Source: Candidatus Brocadiia bacterium (GTDB lineage Bacteria > Planctomycetota > MHYJ01 > WSZJ01). From it: 38,018 nucleotides of DNA. The notes under the pieces are model-generated. The model saw nothing but the letters and a program-made list of their open reading frames with translations. It was not told the origin of the DNA and made no database searches. Shown in pieces: positions 16,028 through 24,651 of the stretch. The position numbers and the translations under genes are program-made. Numbering within the stretch: the first letter of the stretch is position 1; the number at the start of each line of letters is the position of its first letter. The DNA lies in contig JABWAY010000003.1 of assembly GCA_013360825.1 (NCBI GenBank), positions 1-38,018 on the forward strand. The letters are read 5' to 3'.

Positions 16028-17683
16028 TCATGACCTGACGGCCGGTTCTGCCGCGGCGGTCCGGAGCGGAATCCCCCGGTCGCCTACTTCCCGATAGGTC
16101 ATCTCACGGAATGCCGCCACGTCCGCACCCAGCTGACGGAATACGCCGTCCCCGGAGAGCAGGCCCGATCCGCCGGGAGGGTGCTGATTGAAGAGTTCCT
16201 GCAGGATGTCCATCGCCGGGAGCGCATCCCCGGGCGCGGTCACGACCGGACGGATCCGCTGGACGCGGCCGTCCGCGTTCACGAACGTCCCGTCCTGTTC
16301 CCAGTGCATCGTCCCCGGCAGCAGGATGTGGGCCCGCTTTGACAGAGGCGACGGGAGGACATCGATCATGACGAGGGTCCTGACCTTCTCCAGGGCCGCG
16401 TCGAGTTCAGGCGACGGGGCCGGGGCCGGCGCGGCGTTGATCACGAGCAGTGTCGAGACCTTGCCGAGGGCGACGGCGCGGGCGACCGCCGACGCTCCGG
16501 CCTCGACGGCCGACCCCCCGAGGATTTCCCGTGCGCCGCCCCGGTTCGGGTTCCTGTCGGCCTGGATCACGAATCCGCCCTTGAACTGCTGTCTCGGGCC
16601 GGGGGCCTGCTCGAGCACACCGAGGTCCGCGTCGGGCGAGAGGATCCGCAGGAGGCGCCGGAACAGGAAGAGCTCCTCGTTCGTGTTCCAGAGGCTCGCC
16701 AGGCCGGCGATGCCCCCGCCGGCGGCGGAGAGCCGGCTCCATGCTTCGCGCACGGCCTCGGCCCGCGTGGCCGGTTTGCCGTCCACGCGCGCCTGGATCA
16801 GCCGCGCGGCGGCCGGCTGGGACTTGTACGACAGCCGCCCGCCGTCGCACATCCACCAGTCGTTGACGTCCGTGTTCTCGCGGGGTTTCAGCCTGACGAT
16901 TCCCTCCCGGACCGTGTCGGCGTCGACGTTGCACCCGGCGGAGCACGACGCGCAGAGCGTCTTTTCGGTCTTCGTGAACCAGACGCGCGCCTGGAACTTG
17001 AAGTCCTCGCTGATCAGGGCTCCGACCGGGCAGACGTCCTCGGTGCACATCGAGAGCGGATTGTCCAGGGGGCGTCCCGGGAAGACATCGACCACGCTGT
17101 GATCGCCGCGGTTCACGACGCAGATTTCCCCGGTGCCGGAGATTTCATCCGTGAACCTGACGCAGCGCGTGCAGACGATGCACCGGCTGCCCCACAGAGA
17201 GATGTTCGGGCCGAGCGCCTTGGTGTGCTTCATGTGGCGTTCTTCGTAGAAGCGTCCGTGGCTCCGGCCATGGTCGTAGGAGTGGTTCTGGAGGTAGCAC
17301 TCTCCGGCCTGGTCGCACGTGGGGCAGTCGAGGGGGTGGTTGATCAGTTCGAACTCCATCACGCCCTGGCGCGCCTTCAGCACGTCCGGGGTTCCCGTTT
17401 CCACGACCATCCCGTCCGCGATCTGGGTCATGCAGCCGATGACGAGCATCGGTCGCGGCGGGGGCGGGGCGGGGGGAACCGAGCCGTCCGGCGCGGGCTT
17501 CGGCGGCGGCGGTGGGGGCGGCGTGACGCGAACGAGGCACATGCGGCAGTTTCCGGAGAGCGACAGCCCCGGGTGGTAGCAGAAATAGGGAACCTCGAAC
17601 CCGTTGCGGATCGCCACGGGGAGGACCGTCTCTCCCCTTTCCCCCGTGACCTGCCTGCCGTCGATGGTGAAGGTGATCGGCAT
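16028..17683 (-). CDS. nuoG: NADH-quinone oxidoreductase subunit G with proline-rich insert
   Basis: The peripheral-arm subunit carrying several iron-sulphur clusters, in a short form (551 residues versus about 900 in E. coli). The [2Fe-2S] ligands are C35, C46, C49 and C84. The His-ligated [4Fe-4S] motif HPLDCPTCDQAGEC and the CIVCTRCVRF ... CPVGAL cluster follow. A further CASCSAGC ... C set resembles the N7-type cluster. The remaining ~330 residues form a reduced molybdopterin-oxidoreductase-like domain. Residues 55-78 are a Pro-rich insert between the third and fourth [2Fe-2S] cysteines. The start at 17681-17683 lies 2 bases from the nuoF stop. Confidence 0.95.
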   Translation of the reverse strand: MPITFTIDGRQVTGERGETVLPVAIRNGFEVPYFCYHPGLSLSGNCRMCLVRVTPPPPPPPKPAPDGSVPPAPPPPRPMLVIGCMTQIADGMVVETGTPDVLKARQGVMEFELINHPLDCPTCDQAGECYLQNHSYDHGRSHGRFYEERHMKHTKALGPNISLWGSRCIVCTRCVRFTDEISGTGEICVVNRGDHSVVDVFPGRPLDNPLSMCTEDVCPVGALISEDFKFQARVWFTKTEKTLCASCSAGCNVDADTVREGIVRLKPRENTDVNDWWMCDGGRLSYKSQPAAARLIQARVDGKPATRAEAVREAWSRLSAAGGGIAGLASLWNTNEELFLFRRLLRILSPDADLGVLEQAPGPRQQFKGGFVIQADRNPNRGGAREILGGSAVEAGASAVARAVALGKVSTLLVINAAPAPAPSPELDAALEKVRTLVMIDVLPSPLSKRAHILLPGTMHWEQDGTFVNADGRVQRIRPVVTAPGDALPAMDILQELFNQHPPGGSGLLSGDGVFRQLGADVAAFREMTYREVGDRGIPLRTAAAEPAVRS

Positions 17684-17685
17684 CG

Positions 17686-19056
17686 TCACACCACCAGTCT
17701 CGGGCTGATCCGCCCGTGCTGCCTCACCGGCGCGACATGCGTCGGTTTGTGTTTGCCCATCGGGCAGCACTTCCGGCGGATGTGCTCCTCGACTTCCGCC
17801 CGGAAGGCCCCGTTGTCGGGGTAGTTCTTCACGTCGAGGACGCTCTGCACGGGCATCGCGGTCGCGTCGCTGAACACGCAGATCGTCTTTCCGCGCATGT
17901 TGTCGCAGATGTCGAGGACGTTCGCGATGTCGTCCTCGCGGCCGCCTCCCAGCTCGATCCGCTCGAAGATTTTCGCGAGCCAGCCCGATCCCTCGCGGCA
18001 GGGGGTGCACTGGCCGCAGGATTCATGCGCATAGAAGCGCAGGATGTTCCAGAGGGCGTCGACGACGCAGACGGAGTCGTTCATGACGATCGTTCCCGCG
18101 CTTCCGAACATGGTCCTGACCTTCTTCAGCGACTCGAATCCCAGGGGGGTGTCGATCTTATCGGGGGTGAGCCACTGGCTGCTCGACCCGCCGGGAATGA
18201 TCGCCTTGAGCGGGCGGTCGTCAAGGATCCCGCCGGCGAAATCGTGGATCAGCGCGCGGAGGGGGAGGCCCATCGCGTGCTCCACGTACCCCGGCTTTTT
18301 GACGTGCCCCGAAACGCAGTAGATCTTCGGCCCGGGATCGTCCGCCGGCCCGATCGACTTGAACCATGCGGCTCCGCGCTCCACGATCGGCGGCACGTTC
18401 GCCAGCGTCTCCACGTTGTTGATGATCGTCGGCTGGCCGAACGCGCCCACGACCGCGGGAAACGGGGGCTTGATCCGGGGATACCCGCGATTTCCCTCCA
18501 GCGATGTGAGGAGCGAGGTCTCCTCGCCGCAGATGTAGGCGCCGGCCCCGCGGTGCACCGTGACGTCCAGGCGGAAGTCCGTCCCCAGCACGGACTGGCC
18601 CAGCGCGCCGTGCCGGTAGGCTTCCTCCACCGCACGTTCCAGGATCTTCGCCCCCAGCGCGAACTCGCCCCGGATGTAGATGTAGGCCACGTTCGCGCCG
18701 ATCGCCCGGCAGGTGATCACGATCCCCTCGAGCAGGAGGTGCGGGTCGCCCTCCATGATGTAGCGGTCCTTGAACGTCCCCGGCTCGGACTCGTCGGCGT
18801 TGACGCAGAGGTACCGCGGTCCCGGAACGCGGTCCGGCGGCGGAACGAACGACCATTTCAGCCCGGTCGGAAACCCCGCGCCGCCCCGGCCGCGGAGACC
18901 GCTGTCCTTCACGAGCTGGATCAGTTCCGCCGGCTTCATCGCCAGCGCCTTCCGAGCCGCACCGTACCCGCCGTGCGACAGGTAGGCCTCCAGCGTGTGC
19001 ATGCCCGGCTGGTTCGCGTGCCGGAGCAGCACCGGTTCGTAGGGGGGAAGCGGCAT
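17686..19056 (-). CDS. nuoF: NADH-quinone oxidoreductase subunit F (NADH/FMN-binding)
   Basis: The 456-residue subunit that oxidises NADH through FMN. The flavin/NADH glycine-rich GRGGAGFPTGLKW is present, as are NADESEPGTFKDR and GAYICGEETSLLTSLEG. The N3 [4Fe-4S] ligands lie in ESCGQCTPCREG plus a downstream Cys (GKTIC). The ATG overlaps the nuoE stop (TGATG at 19054-19058). The tail beyond the last cluster ligand is about 55 residues, within family range. Confidence 0.97.
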   Translation of the reverse strand: MPLPPYEPVLLRHANQPGMHTLEAYLSHGGYGAARKALAMKPAELIQLVKDSGLRGRGGAGFPTGLKWSFVPPPDRVPGPRYLCVNADESEPGTFKDRYIMEGDPHLLLEGIVITCRAIGANVAYIYIRGEFALGAKILERAVEEAYRHGALGQSVLGTDFRLDVTVHRGAGAYICGEETSLLTSLEGNRGYPRIKPPFPAVVGAFGQPTIINNVETLANVPPIVERGAAWFKSIGPADDPGPKIYCVSGHVKKPGYVEHAMGLPLRALIHDFAGGILDDRPLKAIIPGGSSSQWLTPDKIDTPLGFESLKKVRTMFGSAGTIVMNDSVCVVDALWNILRFYAHESCGQCTPCREGSGWLAKIFERIELGGGREDDIANVLDICDNMRGKTICVFSDATAMPVQSVLDVKNYPDNGAFRAEVEEHIRRKCCPMGKHKPTHVAPVRQHGRISPRLVV

Positions 19057-19538
19057 CACGCGCCTCCCCGGAGTTTGCGCAGGATTTCCGGGACCTGCTC
19101 GGGCCGGACGTTCTCGATGTAGTCGTCGTTCACCTGGAGGCAGACCGCGGTTCCGCAGCTGGCCAGGCACTCGACTTTCTTCAGCGTGAACATCCCGTCC
19201 TTCGTCGTCTCGTCCCTGCCGATCCCCAGTTCGGAGCTGAGGGCGTCGTAGACCGCGTCGCTGCCGCGGAGGGCGCAGGGGAGCGTCGAGCAGACCTGGA
19301 CCAGATACTTCCCCGTGCCGGGGCGCCGGTAGTGCGTGTAGAAGGAAAAGACGCCGAGGACCCTGGCCGGCGAGACGTCCAGGATCTCCGCGATGTGGAC
19401 CATCGCGTCGAAGTCGATGCACCCCGCCTGTTCTTCCGCGAGGCGCAGCGCCGGCAGGAGCGCCGCCTGCTTCTTCGGATAGCGCAGGATCAGGGCATCC
19501 AGTTTCGCCCGCCGCTCGGGGGTGAAGGAGAAGCTCAT
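19056..19538 (-). CDS. nuoE: NADH-quinone oxidoreductase subunit E
   Basis: A thioredoxin-fold subunit of the NADH module, 160 residues. It carries the N1a [2Fe-2S] ligands in CSTLPC and CLASC. It supports electron flow from NuoF. The start at 19536-19538 overlaps the nuoD stop by 4 bases; apparent 5' extensions lie inside nuoD in another frame. Confidence 0.96.
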   Translation of the reverse strand: MSFSFTPERRAKLDALILRYPKKQAALLPALRLAEEQAGCIDFDAMVHIAEILDVSPARVLGVFSFYTHYRRPGTGKYLVQVCSTLPCALRGSDAVYDALSSELGIGRDETTKDGMFTLKKVECLASCGTAVCLQVNDDYIENVRPEQVPEILRKLRGGA

Positions 19539-20746
19539 CGGTCGAGCTCCCCGGCGATCACGTTCAGGCTCGCCATCACCGCCACCAGGTCGCTGATCAT
19601 CCCGCCCCTCACCATTTCCGGAAACGCCGTGTAGTTGATGAACGAGGGCGGGCGGCAGCGCAGACGGTACGGATTCCGGGTTCCGTCCGAGACGATGAAC
19701 CACCCGAGCTCGCCGTTGGGACTCTCCGTGCTCGCATAGATCTCGCCCGGCGCGGGCTGGAACCCGTGTCCGTGCATGATGAGCTTGAAATGATGGATGA
19801 GCGCTTCCATGTCGTTGTACACGCTCAGCTTGTCGGGGAGCGTGAACTTGGTGTCGATCGCGGTGACCGGGCCGTCGGGGAGCGCGTCGATCGCCTGGTT
19901 CAGGATGCGGATCGACTCGCGCATTTCCCGGACGCGGACGCGGTAGCGGGACCAGACGTCTCCGTCCGGCTCGACGGGGACCTCGAAATCGTAGAGTTCG
20001 TACCCGAGATAAGGGCGGACGCGGCGGATGTCCCAGGCCAGGCCGCTTCCCCGCGCGATCGGCCCGGTGACCCCGTGCGCAATCACGTCGTCCCTCGAGA
20101 TGACGCCCACGCCGCGCGTGCGCTTCGTGAAGATGCGGTTCCTGTTGAGCATCTTCTCGACCTCGTCGATCACCCCCGGGAAGTACTCCAGGAACTTCTT
20201 CACCATGGGGATGAAGTCGTCGGGGACGTCGCGGGAGAGCCCCCCGATGCGCGTCCAGGAGGTCGTCAGCCGGCCGCCGGAGGTCGCCTCGAAGATGTCG
20301 TAGAGTTTCTCGCGCTCGACGAACGCCCAGAGCATGACGCTGAAGGCGCCCAGGTCCATCGCCTGAAGGCCGACGGAGAGGACGTGGTCGCCCAGCCGCC
20401 CGAGCTCCGCGAGGATCACCCGCAGGACCCGGCAGCGGGGCGTGATCTCGACCCCGAGCATCTCCTCGACCGCGAGCGCGAACCCGATGTTGTTGTTGAG
20501 CGAACTGAGGTAGTTCAGGCGGTCCGAGAGCGTGATGAACTGGTTGTACGAGCGGTACTCCGCCAGCTTCTCGAACCCCGTGTGCAGATATCCGAGGTGC
20601 GGCCGGCATCTCACGACGATCTCGCCGTCCACCTCGACCTCGAGATGCAGGGTCCCGTGTGTCGCGGGATGCTGCGGCCCGATGTTCATCGTCATCGTCT
20701 TCGTGCCCAGGTTCTTCGGGCCCTGCGGAGGTGCCTGCGCGCTCAT
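19535..20746 (-). CDS. nuoD: NADH-quinone oxidoreductase subunit D
   Basis: The 49-kDa-type subunit, related to NiFe-hydrogenase large subunits, that forms the quinone site. It has 403 residues. The quinone-binding loop GPQHPATHG is at about residues 23-31, and RPHLGYLHTGFEKLAE follows. The C-terminal conserved GGMISDLVAVMASLNVIAGELDR-type ending is complete to the last Arg. NuoC and NuoD are separate genes, unlike the E. coli nuoCD fusion. The start overlaps the nuoC stop. Confidence 0.97.
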   Translation of the reverse strand: MSAQAPPQGPKNLGTKTMTMNIGPQHPATHGTLHLEVEVDGEIVVRCRPHLGYLHTGFEKLAEYRSYNQFITLSDRLNYLSSLNNNIGFALAVEEMLGVEITPRCRVLRVILAELGRLGDHVLSVGLQAMDLGAFSVMLWAFVEREKLYDIFEATSGGRLTTSWTRIGGLSRDVPDDFIPMVKKFLEYFPGVIDEVEKMLNRNRIFTKRTRGVGVISRDDVIAHGVTGPIARGSGLAWDIRRVRPYLGYELYDFEVPVEPDGDVWSRYRVRVREMRESIRILNQAIDALPDGPVTAIDTKFTLPDKLSVYNDMEALIHHFKLIMHGHGFQPAPGEIYASTESPNGELGWFIVSDGTRNPYRLRCRPPSFINYTAFPEMVRGGMISDLVAVMASLNVIAGELDR

Positions 20747-21258
20747 CCTCCCCCCTCCTCAACCTGGTACCGCCGGAACGCCGAACGCTCCCCGCGCCCC
20801 TTCAGCGGATAGTCCTTCCGCAGCGGGTGCCCGGTGTAGTCGTCCGGGCAGAGGATGCGGCGCAGGTCGGGATGGCCGGTGAACCGGACGCCGTACAGGT
20901 CCCAGACCTCCCGCTCCAGCCAGTCCGCGTTTTTCCAGAGCGGGACGGCCGAGTCGATCTCCGCCCGCGCCTCGCTGACGAATGCCTTCACGCGCAGCCG
21001 CCGGTTGGTGAGGATCGACGTGAGCTGGTAGACGACGGCGAAGCGTTCGAACGCGTCGAGCCGCAGGTAGTCCACCGCCGTGAGGTCGGTCAGCATGTCG
21101 TAGGGGGTCTCCGGGTCCGCTTTCAGCGACCGCAGAATCTCCAGGATCCGCCCCGACCTGACGGAGACGGCGGTCTGGCCGCGGAATTCCTCGACGGCAA
21201 GGATCTCCGACGCGAAGCGCTCGCGGAGGCGGGGGAGTGCGGGGTCCGGGGTGTTCAG
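20743..21258 (-). CDS. nuoC: NADH-quinone oxidoreductase subunit C (CTG start)
   Basis: The 30-kDa-type hydrophilic subunit. The conserved core (LTDLTAVDYL ... VWDLYGVRFTGHPDLRRIL ... GHPLRKDYPL) is complete. The first in-frame ATG (21094-21096) would remove about 54 residues that clearly belong to the fold, including the FRGQTAVSV strand and RILEILRSLKAD helix. The only start consistent with the nuoB stop at 21263-21265 is a CTG at 21256-21258, preceded by ACGGAG with 9-base spacing. That gives 171 residues, a normal NuoC length. Confidence 0.9.
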   Translation of the reverse strand: MNTPDPALPRLRERFASEILAVEEFRGQTAVSVRSGRILEILRSLKADPETPYDMLTDLTAVDYLRLDAFERFAVVYQLTSILTNRRLRVKAFVSEARAEIDSAVPLWKNADWLEREVWDLYGVRFTGHPDLRRILCPDDYTGHPLRKDYPLKGRGERSAFRRYQVEEGGG

Positions 21259-21262
21259 GGTG

Positions 21263-21751
21263 TCAGGCTCCGTGTTTCGCGTCGGCGATCCGTTCGCGGC
21301 CGACGATCTCCTGGATCTTGCGGATGCCGTCGATGAGATTTTCCGGGCGGGGGGGGCAGCCGGGGATGTAGACGTCGACCGGGATGAACTGGTCGACCCC
21401 CTGGATCAGCGTGTAGGTGTCGAAGACGCCGCCGCTCGAGGCGCAGGCGCCCATGGAGATGCACCACTTGGGCTCGGGCATCTGCTCCCAGATCTTGAGG
21501 AGGACGGGCATCATCTTGATCGAGACGCGCCCGCTGACGATCATCAGGTCCGCCTGCCGCGGCGAAAACCGGATGACCTCGGCGCCGAAGCGCGCCAGGT
21601 CGAACCGGGACGACAGGGTCGCCATCATCTCGATCGCGCAGCAGGCCGTCCCGAACGGCATCGGCCAGAGCGCGTTCGAGCGCGCCCAGTTGACGAGCGC
21701 CGAGACGCGGGTGGCGAGCATTCCGTCGCCGAGGAGGCGTTCTAGTCCCAT
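21263..21751 (-). CDS. nuoB: NADH-quinone oxidoreductase subunit B
   Basis: The PSST-type subunit holding cluster N2, the last iron-sulphur centre before quinone. It has 162 residues. The four ligands lie in [10 protein letters not shown] (adjacent Cys pair), MGACASSGG and PGCPPRPE. The ATG at 21749-21751 lies inside the end of nuoA, a 10-base overlap. Longer frames into nuoA are not conserved. Confidence 0.97.
   Translation of the reverse strand: MGLERLLGDGMLATRVSALVNWARSNALWPMPFGTACCAIEMMATLSSRFDLARFGAEVIRFSPRQADLMIVSGRVSIKMMPVLLKIWEQMPEPKWCISMGACASSGGVFDTYTLIQGVDQFIPVDVYIPGCPPRPENLIDGIRKIQEIVGRERIADAKHGA
21268..21273 (-). promoter_or_regulatory. Ribosome-binding site deciding the nuoC CTG start
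   Basis: ACGGAG lies at the end of nuoB, 9 bases before the CTG at 21256-21258. It is the only Shine-Dalgarno-like site placed to give a full-length NuoC. Confidence 0.55.
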
Positions 21752-22098
21752 TCCAGGGCCCCGCGTTTCCAGACATACCCGAGGCCTGCGCCCAGCACGG
21801 CGACGAAGATCGCCATGGCCGCGAAGCTCCCGGAGCCGAGCGACCTGTGTGCGACGGCGTAGGGAATGAGGAAGACGATTTCGATGTCGAACAGGATGAA
21901 GAAGAGTGCGACGAGGTAGAAGCGGATGTTCTGACGGCCCTGTGAGGAATCCAGGAGGGGGACGCCGCATTCGTAGGGTTCCGCCTTGGCGGCCCGGCGG
22001 CGTTTCGGTCCCAGGAGGGCGGAGAGGATCAGTGCGCCGGCGCCGGTGGCGAGGACCAGGAGGCCGTAGACGAAGAGCGGGCCGTAGTCGCGGAGCAT
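21742..22098 (-). CDS. nuoA: NADH-quinone oxidoreductase subunit A, first gene of the nuo operon
   Basis: A complex I membrane subunit of 118 residues with three helices. The loop [20 protein letters not shown] matches the family's conserved ECG motif (ECGxxP), and helix 2 carries [11 protein letters not shown] with its acidic residues. CGGAG lies about 11 bases before the ATG at 22096-22098. A promoter candidate is upstream. Confidence 0.96.
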   Translation of the reverse strand: MLRDYGPLFVYGLLVLATGAGALILSALLGPKRRRAAKAEPYECGVPLLDSSQGRQNIRFYLVALFFILFDIEIVFLIPYAVAHRSLGSGSFAAMAIFVAVLGAGLGYVWKRGALEWD

Positions 22099-22145
22099 GA
22101 CGGGGAAATCTCCGAGGGAACGATCAGGCAGGGGGCGTTCGAAAA

Positions 22146-22174
22146 ATGATAAGGGTGGGTTGGAGAACCGTCCA
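22146..22174 (-). promoter_or_regulatory. Sigma70-like promoter of the nuo operon
   Basis: On the - strand TGGACG (22169-22174), a 17-base spacer and TATCAT (22146-22151, five of six consensus bases) point toward nuoA, leaving a 5' leader of about 40 bases. No other site in the 198-base divergent gap (22099-22296) matches as well. Confidence 0.45.
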
Positions 22175-22296
22175 GCAATAGGGGGAGGCGGGCGCCGCAA
22201 GGTGTGAGAGGCATGGGCGATCGGGCGTGCTGCGGAGTGGTCCCGGGGTCGGAGTGAGTGCTGGAAAAAGTGGCGGGATCTGGTAGTCTTTAGGAC

Positions 22297-23970
22297 ATGA
22301 ACAATCTTAATCTTCGCGCGATGGCCCTCTTCCTCGCCTGCTCCCCCCTCTTCGCCCAGGACCCGCCCCCCCCGACACCGCCCGAGCCTCCCGCTCCCGA
22401 TGTCGAGATCGACAGCGGCATCTTCGATGTCTTCCAGGGCGATACCCGCCGGGCCTTCGAACACTTCCGCATCGTCCGGAAAACCGACGGCACCATCGTC
22501 ATGACCGGCAAGGCCACGTTCGCCATCGACAACAAATCCGGCTCCGACGTCTGGGAATTCTTCCCGGACATGCAGCTGGGCGCGAACGGGGTCAAGGGCT
22601 ACCAGGTCCGCGCGAAGTTCCCGATCGGGCCCGGCGAGGGCGCGGTCTGGTTCGACGGCGGGACCTGCCTGTGGAAGTTCCGCTCCCCGGAAATGGAAAA
22701 GGCGGATCCCGTCGCCGTCCCGCTTCCCCCCGATGGATTCGTCGTCGACAAGAATCTCGCCCACCACTGGGCGATCGTCGGGTTGATGAATCTGCGGGGA
22801 AACCGCAGGGTGCTCGACCCGGAGAACGGGAGGGTGGTCGAGTTCCGCGTCTCGGAGCCGGTCCCCGCACGGATCGATGCGCTGACGGGGAGTTTCCTCT
22901 GTGAGCGCGTGCTCGTCACCCTTGGAAGCTACGGCATCAACCTGTGGATGGATCCGAAGGGGAGGCTGCTCCGCCTGGAGGTCCCGCAGTACGGGATTAC
23001 GGCGATCCGGCGCGGGGCGTACGGGACTCCCGGACCGCGTCGCACGCCGACGCCGCGGAACGCCGCCCCGGTGACGCAACGCATCAACTTCCAGGACACG
23101 CGACAGTTCCTGAGCGGGTCGCTGACCCTCCCCGCCGGGGACGGCCCGTTTCCCGTGGTTCTGATCCTGAGCGACTCCGGACCGCAGGACCGTGACGGAA
23201 ACGCGCACATCGGCCCGATGACCTGGGGACATCAGCGCGACATCGCGGACGCGCTCGCGGCGGGCGGCGTCGCCTGCCTCCGCTGGGACGATCCGGGCAC
23301 CGGGGAGTCGCCGTCCATGATCGAGATGCCGACGATCACGGATTTCATCTCCCAGGCCCGCGCTGCGGTCAAGTTCGCCCGGGGGCGGCCCCAGATCGAC
23401 CCGGAACGGGTCGGCGTCATCGGCCACGGCGAGGGATCGCTCATCGCGCTCCAGCTGGCGGCCAACAAGGAGGTCGCGTTCGCCATCCTCCTGTCCGCCC
23501 CCGGCGTCACGATCGATCGCCTCTTCCTGGAACAGCTCGAGAACGAAATGAAAAGAGCCGGCGTCCAGGACGCCGAATACAGGGCGCGCGTCGATGAGAC
23601 ACGCGAAGTCCAGCGGCTCTTCCTCGATTCCGCCATCAAGGACTGGAAGCCACCGCAGGTCCCGCAGCGCTTTCTGTTCCTCGGCGGACAGCGGATCTGG
23701 TTCCGCGACCTGATGCGGTTCGACCCCGTGGAACTCGCGAAAGCCGCCAAGGTCCCGGTCTACGCGATCCACGGCGACGGCGACGTCCAGGTCCCGATCG
23801 GCCTGCACCGGCCGCTGAGCGCCGTGCTGGGCGAAGGACGGAGCCGCATCCTCGCCGGCCACGATCACTTCCTCATGCCCGTGATCAACGGGGACGCGGG
23901 GGATATCGCGGATCCCGACCGCCGGATTTCGGACGAGGCGCTGAAGGCGATCCTGGAGTGGGCGCGGTAG
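22297..23970 (+). CDS. Secreted alpha/beta hydrolase-fold protein with altered nucleophile
   Basis: A 557-residue protein with a signal peptide (about 1-20, SPLFAQD) and a Pro-rich linker. A ~240-residue N-terminal domain of unknown type is followed by an alpha/beta hydrolase domain from about residue 260. The oxyanion region LILSDSGPQDRDG is present. The nucleophile elbow reads GHGEGS instead of GHSxGG, placing Gly378 where the catalytic Ser is expected. The acid (D494/D496 in HGDGD) and base (H524 in GHDHF) positions are kept. It may be inactive, or Ser381 may substitute. Divergent from nuoA; a TAGTCT box just before the ATG could give a nearly leaderless mRNA, but this is weak. Confidence 0.8.
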   Translation: MNNLNLRAMALFLACSPLFAQDPPPPTPPEPPAPDVEIDSGIFDVFQGDTRRAFEHFRIVRKTDGTIVMTGKATFAIDNKSGSDVWEFFPDMQLGANGVKGYQVRAKFPIGPGEGAVWFDGGTCLWKFRSPEMEKADPVAVPLPPDGFVVDKNLAHHWAIVGLMNLRGNRRVLDPENGRVVEFRVSEPVPARIDALTGSFLCERVLVTLGSYGINLWMDPKGRLLRLEVPQYGITAIRRGAYGTPGPRRTPTPRNAAPVTQRINFQDTRQFLSGSLTLPAGDGPFPVVLILSDSGPQDRDGNAHIGPMTWGHQRDIADALAAGGVACLRWDDPGTGESPSMIEMPTITDFISQARAAVKFARGRPQIDPERVGVIGHGEGSLIALQLAANKEVAFAILLSAPGVTIDRLFLEQLENEMKRAGVQDAEYRARVDETREVQRLFLDSAIKDWKPPQVPQRFLFLGGQRIWFRDLMRFDPVELAKAAKVPVYAIHGDGDVQVPIGLHRPLSAVLGEGRSRILAGHDHFLMPVINGDAGDIADPDRRISDEALKAILEWAR

Positions 23971-24036
23971 CGCGGTTTTTCTCGCGCGACCGGCGGCGGC
24001 ACGGCGATAGTGGGGGCCTCACAAACGGAGGCCTTC

Positions 24037-24627
24037 ATGGTCGAGCAGGTGCTGGTCGTCCCCCGCGTGGACCTCTTCGGACTCACCCATAACCCCCACG
24101 GCTTCGAGACGAAGACGCTCGGGAGGGCCAGGGACCGGATCGCGCGGTTCGCGCGGTTCGTGGACCGCCCGTCCGCCGAGGACGACCCTTCGCTCAAGCA
24201 GATCATTCCCTACGCGGTGGTGCGAAGGGGGGCGCGGGTGATGACGCTGACGCGGCTCTCGAAACAGTCGGAAAAACGCCTGCACAACCGGATGTCGATC
24301 GGGGTCGGGGGCCACATCAATCCTGACGGCGGGATGGAGGGGATCGTGGAGCGGGGGCTGAAGCGCGAGCTGGAGGAGGAGCTTCACCTGCCTCCGGGGT
24401 ACGCCTGGCGCCCTGTGGGCTGCCTGAACGATGACTCGACGCCCGTGGGGTCGGTTCACTTCGGGCTTGTCTACGTGGTCGACGTGGAGACGGAGGACGT
24501 CGCGGTCCGGGAGACGGACCTGATGGAAGGGGGGTTCCGGGATGCGGCGGAGCTTCCGGCGCTGTCGGAGCGGATGGAGACGTGGTCGCGGTTTCTGGTG
24601 GAGAATCTGGGGCGGGTTCTGGCCTGA
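24037..24627 (+). CDS. NUDIX hydrolase
   Basis: A 196-residue cytoplasmic protein with a Nudix fold that probably hydrolyses a nucleoside diphosphate derivative. The box is recognisable as GGHINPDGG followed by RELEEELHL, with the metal-binding Glu cluster intact. The first Glu of the consensus is displaced by one position, a variation to note. Most similar in pattern to stand-alone Nudix proteins with IGVGGHIN. The ATG at 24037 has ACGGAGG 5-6 bases upstream; a GTG at 24010 has none. Substrate cannot be told. Confidence 0.85.
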   Translation: MVEQVLVVPRVDLFGLTHNPHGFETKTLGRARDRIARFARFVDRPSAEDDPSLKQIIPYAVVRRGARVMTLTRLSKQSEKRLHNRMSIGVGGHINPDGGMEGIVERGLKRELEEELHLPPGYAWRPVGCLNDDSTPVGSVHFGLVYVVDVETEDVAVRETDLMEGGFRDAAELPALSERMETWSRFLVENLGRVLA

Positions 24628-24634
24628 GGGTCTG

Positions 24635-24649
24635 CGGGCCGCGGGCCCG
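24635..24649. terminator. Short GC hairpin between convergent genes
   Basis: CGGGCC-GCG-GGCCCG forms a 6-bp stem with a 3-base loop in the 24-base gap between the NUDIX stop and the end of the convergent gene. There is no T-run on either side, so this is a weak candidate for a bidirectional terminator. Confidence 0.3.
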
Positions 24650-24651
24650 GG

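Noticed and set aside
19766-20812. Plus-strand frame of 348 codons opposite nuoD/nuoC
   Set aside because: Antisense shadow of well-conserved nuoD; no independent coding evidence.
22099-23868. Upstream continuation of the nuoA frame for ~590 codons on the minus strand
   Set aside because: NuoA has a normal ATG with ribosome-binding site at 22098; the extension is antisense to the alpha/beta hydrolase.
23962-23980. GCGC-GGTA-GCGC followed by five T as a terminator of the hydrolase gene
   Set aside because: The stem is only 4 bp of a simple alternating sequence and overlaps the stop codon; too weak to call.
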